Notes under the pieces: model-generated
Database searches by the model: none
Told to the model about the DNA's origin: nothing
What the model saw: only the letters and a program-made list of their open reading frames with translations
Source: Acidobacteriota bacterium
GTDB lineage: Bacteria > Acidobacteriota > Terriglobia > Bryobacterales > Bryobacteraceae
Assembly (NCBI GenBank): GCA_003223065.1
Contig: QHXU01000178.1
Location: 9,521-22,311, forward strand
Reading direction: 5' to 3'
Length of the DNA: 12,791 nt
In this document: positions 1 through 6,360 of the stretch, piece by piece
Layout of the letters: each line of letters opens with the position of its first letter
Numbering within the stretch: position 1 is the stretch's first letter
Made by a program: the position numbers and the translations under genes

Positions 1-130
1 GGAATCGGCGCTCAATCTTGTCCGTGTGCGGGTCGAGCAACACCGCCAGCCGGTGCAAGTGCACACGAAGCTGATCGCTCAACACATCCGCTGCATCGGC
101 GAGCTCGGGAGACAACTGGGGAGTCTGCAC
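1..130 (-). CDS. 5' end of an unidentified protein, cut by the window edge
   Basis: A GTG start at 130-128 on the minus strand opens a frame that stays open to the left edge (43 codons). A good ribosome-binding site, AAGGAAG (plus-strand complement at 134-140), lies just upstream. The predicted start is MQTPQLSPELADAADVLSDQ, followed by a leucine- and histidine-rich stretch (residues 21-43) that looks helical. Third codon positions are mostly G or C, as in the neighbouring genes. It lies 57 bp downstream of the ankyrin gene in the same orientation, so it could be the next gene of that operon. I do not recognise the family, and 43 residues are too few to assign one. The ribosome-binding site and codon use are the only support. 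Confidence 0.45.
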   Translation of the reverse strand, partial: MQTPQLSPELADAADVLSDQLRVHLHRLAVLLDPHTDKIERRF

Positions 131-144
131 ACTCTTCCTTCAAG

Positions 145-169
145 CAGTCGCGCTAATGCGCGCACACTG
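145..169 (-). other. small stem-loop between ankyrin gene and left-edge gene
   Basis: On the minus strand, CGCGC-ATTA-GCGCG forms a 5-bp stem (plus coordinates 149-162). An outer CAGT/ACTG pair (145-148 with 166-169) is separated from it by a 3-base bulge on one side. It sits just past the ankyrin stop codon and before the next gene's ribosome-binding site. There is no U-tract after it, so it is not a convincing intrinsic terminator. It may be a weak processing or attenuation structure, or chance in GC-rich DNA. Confidence 0.2.
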
Positions 170-186
170 AGGGCTTGATCGGCAGA

Positions 187-1401
187 CTAGGGGATTCTCT
201 TTAGTACTAGATGCTTCCGTAACAGCTCGGCGCTATCAGTTTGAGCACTCGCAACAGCGAGGTCGAGAGGCGTGCGGCCGTTGTTGTCTTTTGCGTTTGG
301 ATCGGCGCCCTTCGAGAGCAGCAGTTCGACCATCTCGCGCCGGCCCCAGGACGCCGCGCGATGTAGCGGAGTGGCTCCGGATTCCGTGTCGCGGGCGTCG
401 ATCCTCGCCCCGTGCTCGAGCAATGCGACGGCTACGGCTGTCTGGCCGGCGAGCGCGGCATCGTGCAGCGGCGTCGCGCCCTCGGGATTTTGGGCGTTGA
501 CGTCGGCCTGGTGCGCGATCAGGAGCTCGACGATTTCGACGTGACCCTTGAGCGCGGCATCGTGCAACAAGGTGGTTGAGCCGAGCGGGCCCATTCGATC
601 CACCAGCAGGCGCACTATTTCCGTCTGGCCGCGCAGCACCGCTTCGCGCAACGCCTTTGAAACTTCGAATTTCGCGCCCTTCTCGAGCAGGAAATCCGCA
701 ATGCCGCTCTGCCGGAAATTCAATGCTTCTTCCAGGGCAGTCGCGCCGCTCTTGTCGCGCAAATCGAGCGGTACGCCGGACTGGAGCAGAATATCTACGA
801 CATCACGGTAACCCCTGATCGCGGCCGCGTGCAGGGGCGTCAGGCCGTTCTCGGGATTTAGGTACATCGGATCGGCGCCTTTGGCGATCAGAAGCCGTAC
901 CATCTCCGCCTGCCCCCTCCATGCCGCTTCCTCGAGTGGAGTGGAGCCGTTTGCGTCTCGCGCATTGACATTCGCCCCGCGCGCAATCAGAAGCGCAGCG
1001 ATCCTTCCATAGCCTCGGGCCGCCGCAAGGTGCAGCGGCTTGGATCCGGATTGATAGGTCGCGTTCAAATCGGCGCCGTGATCAAGCAATGTCTCGACAA
1101 CCTCGACGCGGTTTGTAATCACCGCATAGTGCAGGGGCGTCGAGCCTCCCTCGGCATGACGCGCGTTGACGTCCGCGCCCATGCTGATCAGGTAGTTCAC
1201 CACGGCCGTTTCGCCCGCCCAGGCCGCGTCATGTAACGGGGTGCCGCCCAACGAGTCGCGGCCGTTCACCGGCACGCCCTGGGCGATAAGCGCTTGTACC
1301 TGCTTGAGGTCTCCGGCTCCGGCGGCCTTGTGCAGCTCTTCCACGCCGGGAGCAGCCGCGGCAAGCAACACCGGCAATAACAGCAACATCCCGGCCCGCA
1401 T
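187..1401 (-). CDS. secreted ankyrin-repeat protein
   Basis: A 404-residue protein with an N-terminal signal peptide: a short Arg-containing n-region, a hydrophobic core at residues 5-17 and a likely cleavage in the AAAAPG region. The rest is ankyrin repeats, about twelve units of ~33 residues running from residue ~20 to the C-terminus. Nearly every unit carries a TPLHxAA-type helix start and a GADVNA-type turn. Unit 7 (about 220-247) is short, and unit 8 (248-274) lacks the TPLH box. No catalytic domain is visible. Such proteins act as binding scaffolds; with an export signal this one should work in the periplasm or outside the cell, partner unknown. The ATG at 1401 has an AGAGG site six bases upstream that overlaps the stop codon of the preceding redox gene, so translation is probably coupled. 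It ends ...LVLKRIP with TAG at 187-189. Confidence 0.9.
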   Translation of the reverse strand: MRAGMLLLLPVLLAAAAPGVEELHKAAGAGDLKQVQALIAQGVPVNGRDSLGGTPLHDAAWAGETAVVNYLISMGADVNARHAEGGSTPLHYAVITNRVEVVETLLDHGADLNATYQSGSKPLHLAAARGYGRIAALLIARGANVNARDANGSTPLEEAAWRGQAEMVRLLIAKGADPMYLNPENGLTPLHAAAIRGYRDVVDILLQSGVPLDLRDKSGATALEEALNFRQSGIADFLLEKGAKFEVSKALREAVLRGQTEIVRLLVDRMGPLGSTTLLHDAALKGHVEIVELLIAHQADVNAQNPEGATPLHDAALAGQTAVAVALLEHGARIDARDTESGATPLHRAASWGRREMVELLLSKGADPNAKDNNGRTPLDLAVASAQTDSAELLRKHLVLKRIP

Positions 1402-1410
1402 GTTAAACCT

Positions 1411-1932
1411 CTACTTCTTGCCGGCCATCAGTTGATCGAGCTCTCTCGCGAGGCCCTTTCCTTCCAGGATATCGTGTGATTGGTCCGAGTGGCCCCAGTC
1501 GCGCAGGATCTGGCCGTTCGGATCGATGACGAACAAATGCGGCGTATCGAAGGAAGGGTTGGCCGGCGTCGCCCTGAAATACGCGATCGCTACCTGTCCC
1601 TGATCGAAAACGATCGGCGTTGTAACCTTGTTTTCGGTGATGTATTTTCCGACCGTCGCAGTGTTTTCCGGCGGCGAGATCACCACCGAGAGAACCGCGA
1701 CCTTTGCTCCGTAACGAGCCTTCAGCTCCTCGAGCGTCTTCGAAAGCGACTTGCAGTGCGGGCAGTCGGTTTTCATGAAATCCAGCAGCAGCCATCTGCC
1801 CCGGAAGTCGAGAACGTCATGCTGCCGCATGGTCGAGTCCGGCAGCGAGAAGCTGGGCGCCCGCCTGCCCGAAAGGCGCTGTGCCGCCAGCGGCAGCACA
1901 GCGCACAGCAGACTCACAAGGAAGGTCCGCAT
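1411..1932 (-). CDS. exported thioredoxin-fold (TlpA/AhpC-TSA-like) redox protein
   Basis: A 173-residue protein. Residues 1-18 are a signal peptide (MRTFLVSLLCAVLPLAAQ), so it should be periplasmic. The redoxin fold follows: a core strand RWLLLDF, the active-site motif D-C57-P-H-C60-K, and a conserved cis-proline T130-P131 before the strand HLFVIDPNG. CPHC is the dithiol of DsbA, whereas TlpA/ResA proteins usually have WCxPC; the overall layout with FSLPD near the N-terminus is nonetheless TlpA/AhpC-TSA-like. Likely role: thiol-disulfide exchange or peroxide handling in the envelope; the substrate cannot be told. The start overlaps the 3' end of mtnA by 19 bp in another frame, and the ankyrin gene follows after 9 bp. 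Both the redox and ankyrin proteins are exported, so they might act together, which is inference from position only. Confidence 0.85.
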   Translation of the reverse strand: MRTFLVSLLCAVLPLAAQRLSGRRAPSFSLPDSTMRQHDVLDFRGRWLLLDFMKTDCPHCKSLSKTLEELKARYGAKVAVLSVVISPPENTATVGKYITENKVTTPIVFDQGQVAIAYFRATPANPSFDTPHLFVIDPNGQILRDWGHSDQSHDILEGKGLARELDQLMAGKK

Positions 1933-2939
1933 GAGCCCAACGTAGCACGGAGCGACTGCTCGTATGGAGGCCGTGCGACTCCGGACTCCGTGATGATCGC
2001 CGTTATGTAACGTGCCGGCGTTACATCGAACGCCGGATTCTGGACTGCAATATTCTCCGGCGCGACCGGGACACCGAAGACATGCGTCACTTCGGCGCCC
2101 GAACGCTCTTCGATGGGGATCTCATCGCCCGAAGCCAGCGTGAGGTCGAGCGTCGAGAGCGGCGCGGCCACGTAAAATGGCACGCCATTCTCCTTCGCCA
2201 GCACTGCCAGCGGATAGGTCCCAATCTTGTTTGCGACGTCGCCATTGGCTGCGATGCGGTCGGCGCCAACCAGCACGCAGCCGATGCGTCCGGAGCGCAA
2301 AAAGTGTCCCGCCATGTTATCCGTAATCAGCGTCGTCGGGATGCCGTCCTGCTGCAGCTCCCAGGCGGTGAGCCGCGCGCCTTGCAGAAACGGCCGGGTC
2401 TCGCCGGTGAAAACGTCGATTTTTTTCCCGGCGTTCACGGCTGCCCGGATCACGCCCAGCGCGGTGCCGAAGCCCGCCGTAGCCAGGGCGCCCGCGTTGC
2501 AATGCGTGAGCACGGTCTTGCCATCCGGCACCAGCGGCGCGCCGTTGCGGCCTATCGACCGGCAGACAGCGATATCTTCGACACGAATCTGCCGGGCCTC
2601 TTCGATCAGGCGGCGCACGAGTTCCTCGCGCGGCGAACCGTTCAGCGCAGCACGCACACGGCGCATCCGCTCGATTGCCCAGAACAAGTTGACCGCGGTC
2701 GGGCGAGTGGCCGCTAGCGTCTTGCACACGGTGTCGAAATCCGCGCCTTCTTGCGCGCCCAACGCGACACCCATCGCCGCCGCCACGCCGATGGCGGGCG
2801 CGCCCCGGATTACCATGGTCCGGATCGCCTCAGCGACCTCCCGATAGCTGCGGCACGTTACGAAGACCTGCTCCTTCGGCAGCCGCCGCTGATCGATCAT
2901 GACGACGCCGGCATCGGTCCATTGAATGGTCTCGACCAT
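1914..2939 (-). CDS. mtnA: S-methyl-5-thioribose-1-phosphate isomerase
   Basis: A 341-residue cytoplasmic enzyme of the methionine salvage pathway; it converts 5-methylthioribose 1-phosphate to 5-methylthioribulose 1-phosphate. The length is normal for the family. Visible signatures: RGAPAIGVAAAMGVALGA (45-62), the catalytic cysteine in LTHCNAGALAT (C147), ETRPFLQGARLTAWEL (180-195), ITDNMAGHF (205-213), and the catalytic aspartate in GADRIAANGD (D227; the Cys-Asp distance of 80 residues matches Cys160/Asp240 of the B. subtilis enzyme). The C-terminal NPAFDVTP motif is also present. No other salvage genes lie in the window. The ATG at 2939 has only a weak GAAG site. It is the first gene of the leftward cluster, divergent from folP, and the downstream redox gene starts inside its last 19 bp. 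Confidence 0.96.
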   Translation of the reverse strand: MVETIQWTDAGVVMIDQRRLPKEQVFVTCRSYREVAEAIRTMVIRGAPAIGVAAAMGVALGAQEGADFDTVCKTLAATRPTAVNLFWAIERMRRVRAALNGSPREELVRRLIEEARQIRVEDIAVCRSIGRNGAPLVPDGKTVLTHCNAGALATAGFGTALGVIRAAVNAGKKIDVFTGETRPFLQGARLTAWELQQDGIPTTLITDNMAGHFLRSGRIGCVLVGADRIAANGDVANKIGTYPLAVLAKENGVPFYVAAPLSTLDLTLASGDEIPIEERSGAEVTHVFGVPVAPENIAVQNPAFDVTPARYITAIITESGVARPPYEQSLRATLGSCGPSL

Positions 2940-2980
2940 GAATCTTCATTGTGACGCATGCGCTATCGTGAAAGAGCTGC
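2940..2980. promoter_or_regulatory. divergent intergenic region between mtnA and folP
   Basis: Only 41 bp separate the two divergent start codons, so promoter elements of both genes must sit here or inside the opposite coding sequence. A perfect 8-bp palindrome, CGCATGCG (2955-2962), lies near its middle. I could not find a convincing pair of -35 and -10 boxes for either direction. Both ribosome-binding sites are weak: GAAG for mtnA and AAGAG for folP. Confidence 0.35.
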
Positions 2981-3892
2981 ATGCTTCGTAAGCGCTTCGA
3001 ATGGAAGCTCCGCGATAAAACGCTGCATCTTGGCGAACGCACGATCCTCATCGGTGTGCTCAATGTCACCCCGGATTCTTTCTCGGATGGCGGGAAGTAC
3101 CAGGATCCGGACCGCGCCTTTGCCCGTGCGGTAGAGCTAGAGGAAGAGGGCGCGGACATCATCGATATCGGCGCCGAATCGACGAGGCCCGGGTCGGCGC
3201 GCATTTCCGAGGCCGAAGAGCTGCGCCGCCTCGTTCCTGTGTTAAAGCGGCTGCGAAATAAGCTTACCGTGCCGCTTTCGGTGGACACGTACAAGGCGGG
3301 TGTGGCGGAGAAGGCGCTCGAGTCCGGGGTCGATATTATCAACGATCCCAGCGCTCTCACGTTTGATGCGGACCTGGCGCGTAAGGTCGCCCACGCCAAC
3401 GCCGGCCTGATACTGAATCACATGCGGGGCACGCCTGAAACCTGGGCTAAGCTGCCGCCACTCAAGAACGTGATGAGGACCATTGCGACGGAGCTCAATG
3501 CCTCGGCGCATCGGGCCGTCCGGGCCGGAGTCGAGCGGCGACAGGTGGTCATTGATCCGGGCCTCGGGTTCGGCAAACGCAAGGAGCAGAACGCTGAGAT
3601 TCTGGCGAAACTCGAGGAGCTGGCGCAACTGGAGTTTCCGGTGCTCGTCGGACCCTCGCGTAAGCATTTCCTGACGAGGGAAACGCCTCTCGGGACCGAG
3701 TTCGCCTCGGCCGCGGCGGTTACGGCGGCGATCCTCCACGGCGCGCACCTGGTCCGCGTCCACGACGTGAAAGCAATGAAGCCGGTGATCGAAATCGCCG
3801 ACGAGATTATCAGGGCCGGAATGGAATCGCCTACCGACTCTGGCACTTCGGGCAGTAATGTGTTCCGCGCTGTGCCACGACGATCCTCTTGA
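2981..3892 (+). CDS. folP: dihydropteroate synthase
   Basis: A 303-residue TIM-barrel enzyme of folate synthesis. It joins p-aminobenzoate to 6-hydroxymethyl-dihydropterin pyrophosphate, in the cytoplasm; it is the sulfonamide target. Motifs in order: GVLNVTPDSFSDGGKY (25-40, N28 for Mg/pyrophosphate), IIDIGAESTRPGS (60-72), SVDTYK (100-105, D102), IINDPSALT (119-127), NHMRGTP (146-152), VIDPGLGFGK (190-199, D192), VGPSRKHFL (223-231, K228) and RVHDV (259-263). The IND loop reads DPS where many homologues have DVS or DIR, which is a tolerated position. The barrel ends near residue 280; the last ~23 residues (MESPTDSGTSGSNV...) are extra and are encoded where the gene overlaps mutM on the other strand. 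ATG at 2981; other folate genes are not adjacent. Confidence 0.96.
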   Translation: MLRKRFEWKLRDKTLHLGERTILIGVLNVTPDSFSDGGKYQDPDRAFARAVELEEEGADIIDIGAESTRPGSARISEAEELRRLVPVLKRLRNKLTVPLSVDTYKAGVAEKALESGVDIINDPSALTFDADLARKVAHANAGLILNHMRGTPETWAKLPPLKNVMRTIATELNASAHRAVRAGVERRQVVIDPGLGFGKRKEQNAEILAKLEELAQLEFPVLVGPSRKHFLTRETPLGTEFASAAAVTAAILHGAHLVRVHDVKAMKPVIEIADEIIRAGMESPTDSGTSGSNVFRAVPRRSS

Positions 3893-4622
3893 CAGGCGCG
3901 CCGCAAGCCACGCATGGCTCGCCCTCTCGGCCGTAGACGCGATGCAGGAGCTGGAATCCGCCCCGCTCGCCTCGGGCGTCGACATAATCGGAAACTGACG
4001 AGCCGCGGTGCTCGATCGCGAGCTTAAGAACGTCCCGCATGGCTTGGTAGATCCGGGCCGCCCGCTCCGCCTTCAAGCGCGACGCGATCGCAAGCGGATG
4101 GACTCCAGCGCTAAACAGAGTTTCGTCCACGTAGATATTTCCGAGTCCGGCCAGGAACGTCTGGTTCAAAAGCAGCGGTTTCACGCGTGCCTTGTGGCGG
4201 CGCAAGCGCGCGCAAAAGTCTTCGAGGCCGATTTCAAGAGGCTCCGGCCCGAGCCTGGCGACGCGGCGCGGCATCTGCTCGCTCCACTCGATGCGGCCGA
4301 ACTGGCGGATGTCGTCGTAAAGCAGAATCCCCTCATCGAGCGTGAACACGGCGTGCGTATACTCGCTCCGGGCTCCGTCCAAGAGGAGCTTGCCAGTCAT
4401 GCCGAGATGCACGGCCAGAGTTCCGGCATCGAGCGAGATGACGATGAACTTCCCGCGCCGCCTGACGGCGCCGATGGTGCGTCCCTGAATTCGCGAGGCC
4501 AGTTTGCGCCGGTCGCCCGGCGTCACGAAGCGGGAGTTAAACGTCGCCGAGACGATGCGGCGCCCCGCTAAGTGCGGCGCAAGCATCTGTACGACCGTCT
4601 CTACTTCCGGCAGTTCGGGCAC
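3831..4622 (-). CDS. mutM: formamidopyrimidine-DNA glycosylase (Fpg)
   Basis: A 263-residue base-excision repair enzyme that removes 8-oxoguanine and formamidopyrimidines and nicks the strand by AP lyase action. The start is fixed by chemistry: the catalytic residue is the N-terminal proline of PELPEVETV (P2, E3), so the GTG at 4622-4620 must be the initiator. Other signatures: K58 in RRRGKF, the lesion-space triad M75/R106/F108 (MTGKL; IRQFG), LNQTFLAGLGNIYVDETL (152-169, H2TH), HRGSSVSDYVDARG (205-218), and a complete C-terminal zinc finger (C237, C240, C257, C260; spacing C-x2-C-x16-C-x2-C) ending in QSR. The gene has no ribosome-binding site of its own; the Rieske stop is one base upstream (TAA-C-GTG), so it is likely translated by coupling. 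Its last 62 bp are antisense to the end of folP. Confidence 0.97.
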   Translation of the reverse strand: MPELPEVETVVQMLAPHLAGRRIVSATFNSRFVTPGDRRKLASRIQGRTIGAVRRRGKFIVISLDAGTLAVHLGMTGKLLLDGARSEYTHAVFTLDEGILLYDDIRQFGRIEWSEQMPRRVARLGPEPLEIGLEDFCARLRRHKARVKPLLLNQTFLAGLGNIYVDETLFSAGVHPLAIASRLKAERAARIYQAMRDVLKLAIEHRGSSVSDYVDARGERGGFQLLHRVYGREGEPCVACGAPVKRIVVAQRGTHYCPKCQSR

Positions 4623-4623
4623 G

Positions 4624-4929
4624 TTACGGAACGTCGAGCAGAATGTCGTCGCCCTGGGTCTTCACCGGAAATTTGGTGAGCCTCACGGCGTCGTTGTAGT
4701 CGTTCACGCCGGTGCGGCAGTCGTACTCCCAGGCATGCCAAGGGCACACTAAATTGTTTCCCTCAATAGCGCCCTGCCCTATCGGGCCGCAGGCGTGCGG
4801 GCAGACGCCGTCATAGGCGTGCAGTTCGCCCTCGAAGTTGCAGATCGCATAAGTGCTCTCGCCCAGCACGGCCTCCATCACCGATCCCGGCGGCAGGTCC
4901 GAAAGAGATCCGACTCTCACAAAGGGCAT
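4624..4929 (-). CDS. small Rieske [2Fe-2S] ferredoxin
   Basis: A 101-residue soluble protein made of a single Rieske domain, the size of NirD-like or dioxygenase-type ferredoxins. The two cluster-binding boxes are complete: C43-P-H45-ACGPIG and C62-PW-H65-AWEYD. There is no signal peptide or membrane anchor, so it is cytoplasmic. It should carry single electrons to an unknown partner; no oxygenase or reductase gene is nearby. ATG at 4929 is preceded in frame by a TGA (4935-4933), so it cannot start further upstream; no Shine-Dalgarno lies at the proper distance. It precedes mutM by one base, a pairing that may simply reflect co-transcription. The alternative name, nitrite reductase small subunit (NirD), is less likely because NirB is absent and NirD often lacks the cluster ligands. 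Confidence 0.92.
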   Translation of the reverse strand: MPFVRVGSLSDLPPGSVMEAVLGESTYAICNFEGELHAYDGVCPHACGPIGQGAIEGNNLVCPWHAWEYDCRTGVNDYNDAVRLTKFPVKTQGDDILLDVP

Positions 4930-4956
4930 ATATCAGATTGTGTACCATGCCGGCAG

Positions 4957-4962
4957 CCTCCT
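4957..4962 (-). promoter_or_regulatory. strong Shine-Dalgarno aimed at an out-of-frame ATG
   Basis: On the minus strand AGGAGG stands eight bases before an ATG at 4948-4946, an ideal initiation site. That ATG is 19 bases upstream of the Rieske ATG and in a different frame. It opens a 45-codon frame (MVHNLIYALC...) that ends in TGA at 4811-4813, inside the Rieske gene. The Rieske ATG itself lacks a site at normal spacing. The short frame may be a leader peptide that feeds ribosomes to the Rieske start, or the site may serve the Rieske gene at long range. Confidence 0.3.
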
Positions 4963-5002
4963 CTAAGAAGCTTCAAGGGCCAGTCTGCGGTACAGCACGT
5001 CT

Positions 5003-5038
5003 CCGTGGAAAATACCCTGTTCTAGGTATTCTCCGTGG
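5003..5038. repeat. imperfect inverted repeat (hairpin or operator) upstream of the pump operon
   Basis: The left arm (5003-5016) begins CCGTGG and ends AATACC; the right arm (5025-5038) begins GGTATT and ends CCGTGG. The arms are separated by the 8-base loop CTGTTCTA. Read as RNA, 11 of 14 positions make Watson-Crick pairs, two are G-U and one (A/C) is a mismatch; the inner ten DNA positions match 9 of 10. In addition TCTCCGTGG occurs twice as a direct repeat, 30 bp apart (5000-5008 and 5030-5038). It lies about 70 bp before the adaptor start codon. It could be an operator for a dimeric repressor or a structured 5' leader. There is no U-tract, so it does not look like a standard terminator. 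Confidence 0.5.
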
Positions 5039-5105
5039 GTCGCCTTGCTCCCTAAGATTGGCATTTGGAAACACTGTCCCAGGGATTCGGGGCGTTTCAC
5101 CAAGC

Positions 5106-6341
5106 ATGACACTCAGGCCGACACTCTCGCTTCGGGTGTGCGCTGCGCTGGCGATGGGCGCTGGTCTCGTTGCGGTCTCGTGCTCGAGAACAGAAAATCT
5201 GCAGGTCAAGGCCGCAAAAGCGCCTGATCCTCCTACCGTCGCCGTCGCCAAGGCCACGACCGAAGACCTCGCGCACAACCTGATCCTCACCGCCGAGTTC
5301 AAGCCATTTCAAGAAGTTGACGTCATGGCCAAAGTCGCCGGCTATGTCAAGAAAATCAACGTGGACATAGGCGACCAGGTAAAGCAAGGGCAATTGCTCG
5401 CGGTGCTCGAGATTCCCGAGATGATCGACGATCTGACCCGGGCCAAGGCCGCCGTGGAGCGCGCCCAAGCGGAGGTGGCGCGCGCCAACGATGAACTCAA
5501 GCGCGCTCAATCCGCGCATGAGATCGCCCACCTATCCTTCACCAGATTGTCGGCGGTCGCCAAACAAAAGCCGGGTCTGGTTGCCCAACAGGAGATCGAC
5601 GACGCGCAAAGCAAGGACTTGGTTTCGGAAGCGCAGATCTCCGCGGCCCGGTCCAATCTCACCGCTGCGGAGCAACAGGTGCACGTCAACAACGCCGAGC
5701 TCCAGAAGCTCAAGACGATGTACGACTACGCGATGGTAACGGCGCCCTTCGCCGGCGTTGTCACGAAGCGTTATGCCGACACCGGCTCGATGATCCAGGC
5801 CGGGACAGCGTCGAATACGCAGGCCATGCCGCTGGTGCGGCTCTCCGAAAACAGCCTCCTTCGTTTGATCCTTCCGGTTCCTGAATCCGTGGTGCCCACG
5901 ATTCACATTGGCCAGCAGGTGGAAGTGCGCGTGCCGACGCTCACTCGAACTTTTAGCGGCCGCGTGGCGCGCTTCGCCGACAAAGTAATGTACTCAACGC
6001 GCACGATGGACACCGAGGTCGACGTGCCCAACCCGAATCGCACTCTGATCCCGGGGATGTATGCGGAGGTGAACCTTTCAGTCGCCAGCCGGCACGACGT
6101 AGTCGCTATTCCGATTCCTGCCGTCGAGGCGGGGAGCGATCCTTCTTCGGGACAAGTGACGGTCATCACGCCGGATAACCGCGTTGAAGTCCGGCAAGTG
6201 AAACTCGGACTCGAAACGTCGACCAAGGTCGAGGTGCGGTCCGGTCTCAAGGAGGGAGATCTGGTCGTGATCGGTACGCGGTCCGGTCTCGAGCCGGGGC
6301 AGGAAGTTCGGCCCAAGCTTACGACAATGGGCGCGCCTTAA
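5106..6341 (+). CDS. RND efflux periplasmic adaptor (membrane-fusion protein)
   Basis: A 411-residue adaptor that links an inner-membrane RND pump to an outer-membrane channel. The N-terminus is a signal sequence with a lipobox-like AVSC (C26), so it is probably a lipoprotein anchored in the inner membrane. Domains in order: first half of the lipoyl/barrel-sandwich domain (VDVMAKVAGYVKKINVDIGD, 71-90), a long alpha-helical hairpin rich in Ala, Glu and Gln (about 107-205), second lipoyl half (MVTAPFAGVVTKRYADTGSM, 210-229), beta-barrel (about 250-325, with a PNRTLIPGMYAEV motif) and membrane-proximal domain to the end. The start at 5106 was chosen because the signal sequence begins there; the frame is open 56 codons further upstream, but that part is not protein-like. 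First gene of the pump operon; the permease follows after 19 bp. Confidence 0.93.
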   Translation: MTLRPTLSLRVCAALAMGAGLVAVSCSRTENLQVKAAKAPDPPTVAVAKATTEDLAHNLILTAEFKPFQEVDVMAKVAGYVKKINVDIGDQVKQGQLLAVLEIPEMIDDLTRAKAAVERAQAEVARANDELKRAQSAHEIAHLSFTRLSAVAKQKPGLVAQQEIDDAQSKDLVSEAQISAARSNLTAAEQQVHVNNAELQKLKTMYDYAMVTAPFAGVVTKRYADTGSMIQAGTASNTQAMPLVRLSENSLLRLILPVPESVVPTIHIGQQVEVRVPTLTRTFSGRVARFADKVMYSTRTMDTEVDVPNPNRTLIPGMYAEVNLSVASRHDVVAIPIPAVEAGSDPSSGQVTVITPDNRVEVRQVKLGLETSTKVEVRSGLKEGDLVVIGTRSGLEPGQEVRPKLTTMGAP

Positions 6342-6360
6342 ATAGTTCAGAGATTCTGCC

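Larger units (their letters stand above)
4930..5105. promoter_or_regulatory. divergent regulatory region before the efflux operon
   Basis: A 176-bp gap between the Rieske start (minus) and the adaptor start (plus). It holds an imperfect 36-bp inverted repeat (5003-5038, listed separately), an 8-bp palindrome GAAGCTTC (4967-4974) and a small TCCC-A-GGGA palindrome (5077-5085). A weak sigma70-like pair for the plus strand is TTGTGT (4938-4943) and TCTAAG (4962-4967) with an 18-bp spacer. A TTGGCA hexamer at 5058-5063 has no matching -10 box. Neither promoter call is firm. The adaptor frame happens to be open through this region from 4938, but nothing in it looks like protein sequence. Confidence 0.4.

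Noticed and set aside
187..1401. repeated DNA in the ankyrin gene as a mobile or CRISPR-like array
   Set aside because: The periodicity is about 99 bp and follows the protein's 33-residue ankyrin repeats, with diverged DNA between units.
2082..2717. 211-codon plus-strand frame opposite mtnA
   Set aside because: It is antisense to mtnA, whose catalytic motifs are all present, and it has no ribosome-binding site or recognisable domain.
3242..3985. 247-codon minus-strand frame opposite folP
   Set aside because: folP motifs on the plus strand are unmistakable; the antisense translation has no family features.
4624..4929. assignment as NirD, nitrite reductase small subunit
   Set aside because: No nirB is adjacent, and the intact CxH and CxxH ligands fit a general Rieske ferredoxin better.
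5058..5086. TTGGCA as a -35 box for the pump operon
   Set aside because: The hexamer at the proper downstream distance (AGGGAT) is a poor -10 box, so the pair is not supported.
4938..5105. 56-codon upstream extension of the adaptor protein
   Set aside because: The frame is open but would put a non-hydrophobic, Cys/Pro/Arg-rich stretch before a good signal peptide and would run through the inverted repeat; 5106 is the sensible start.
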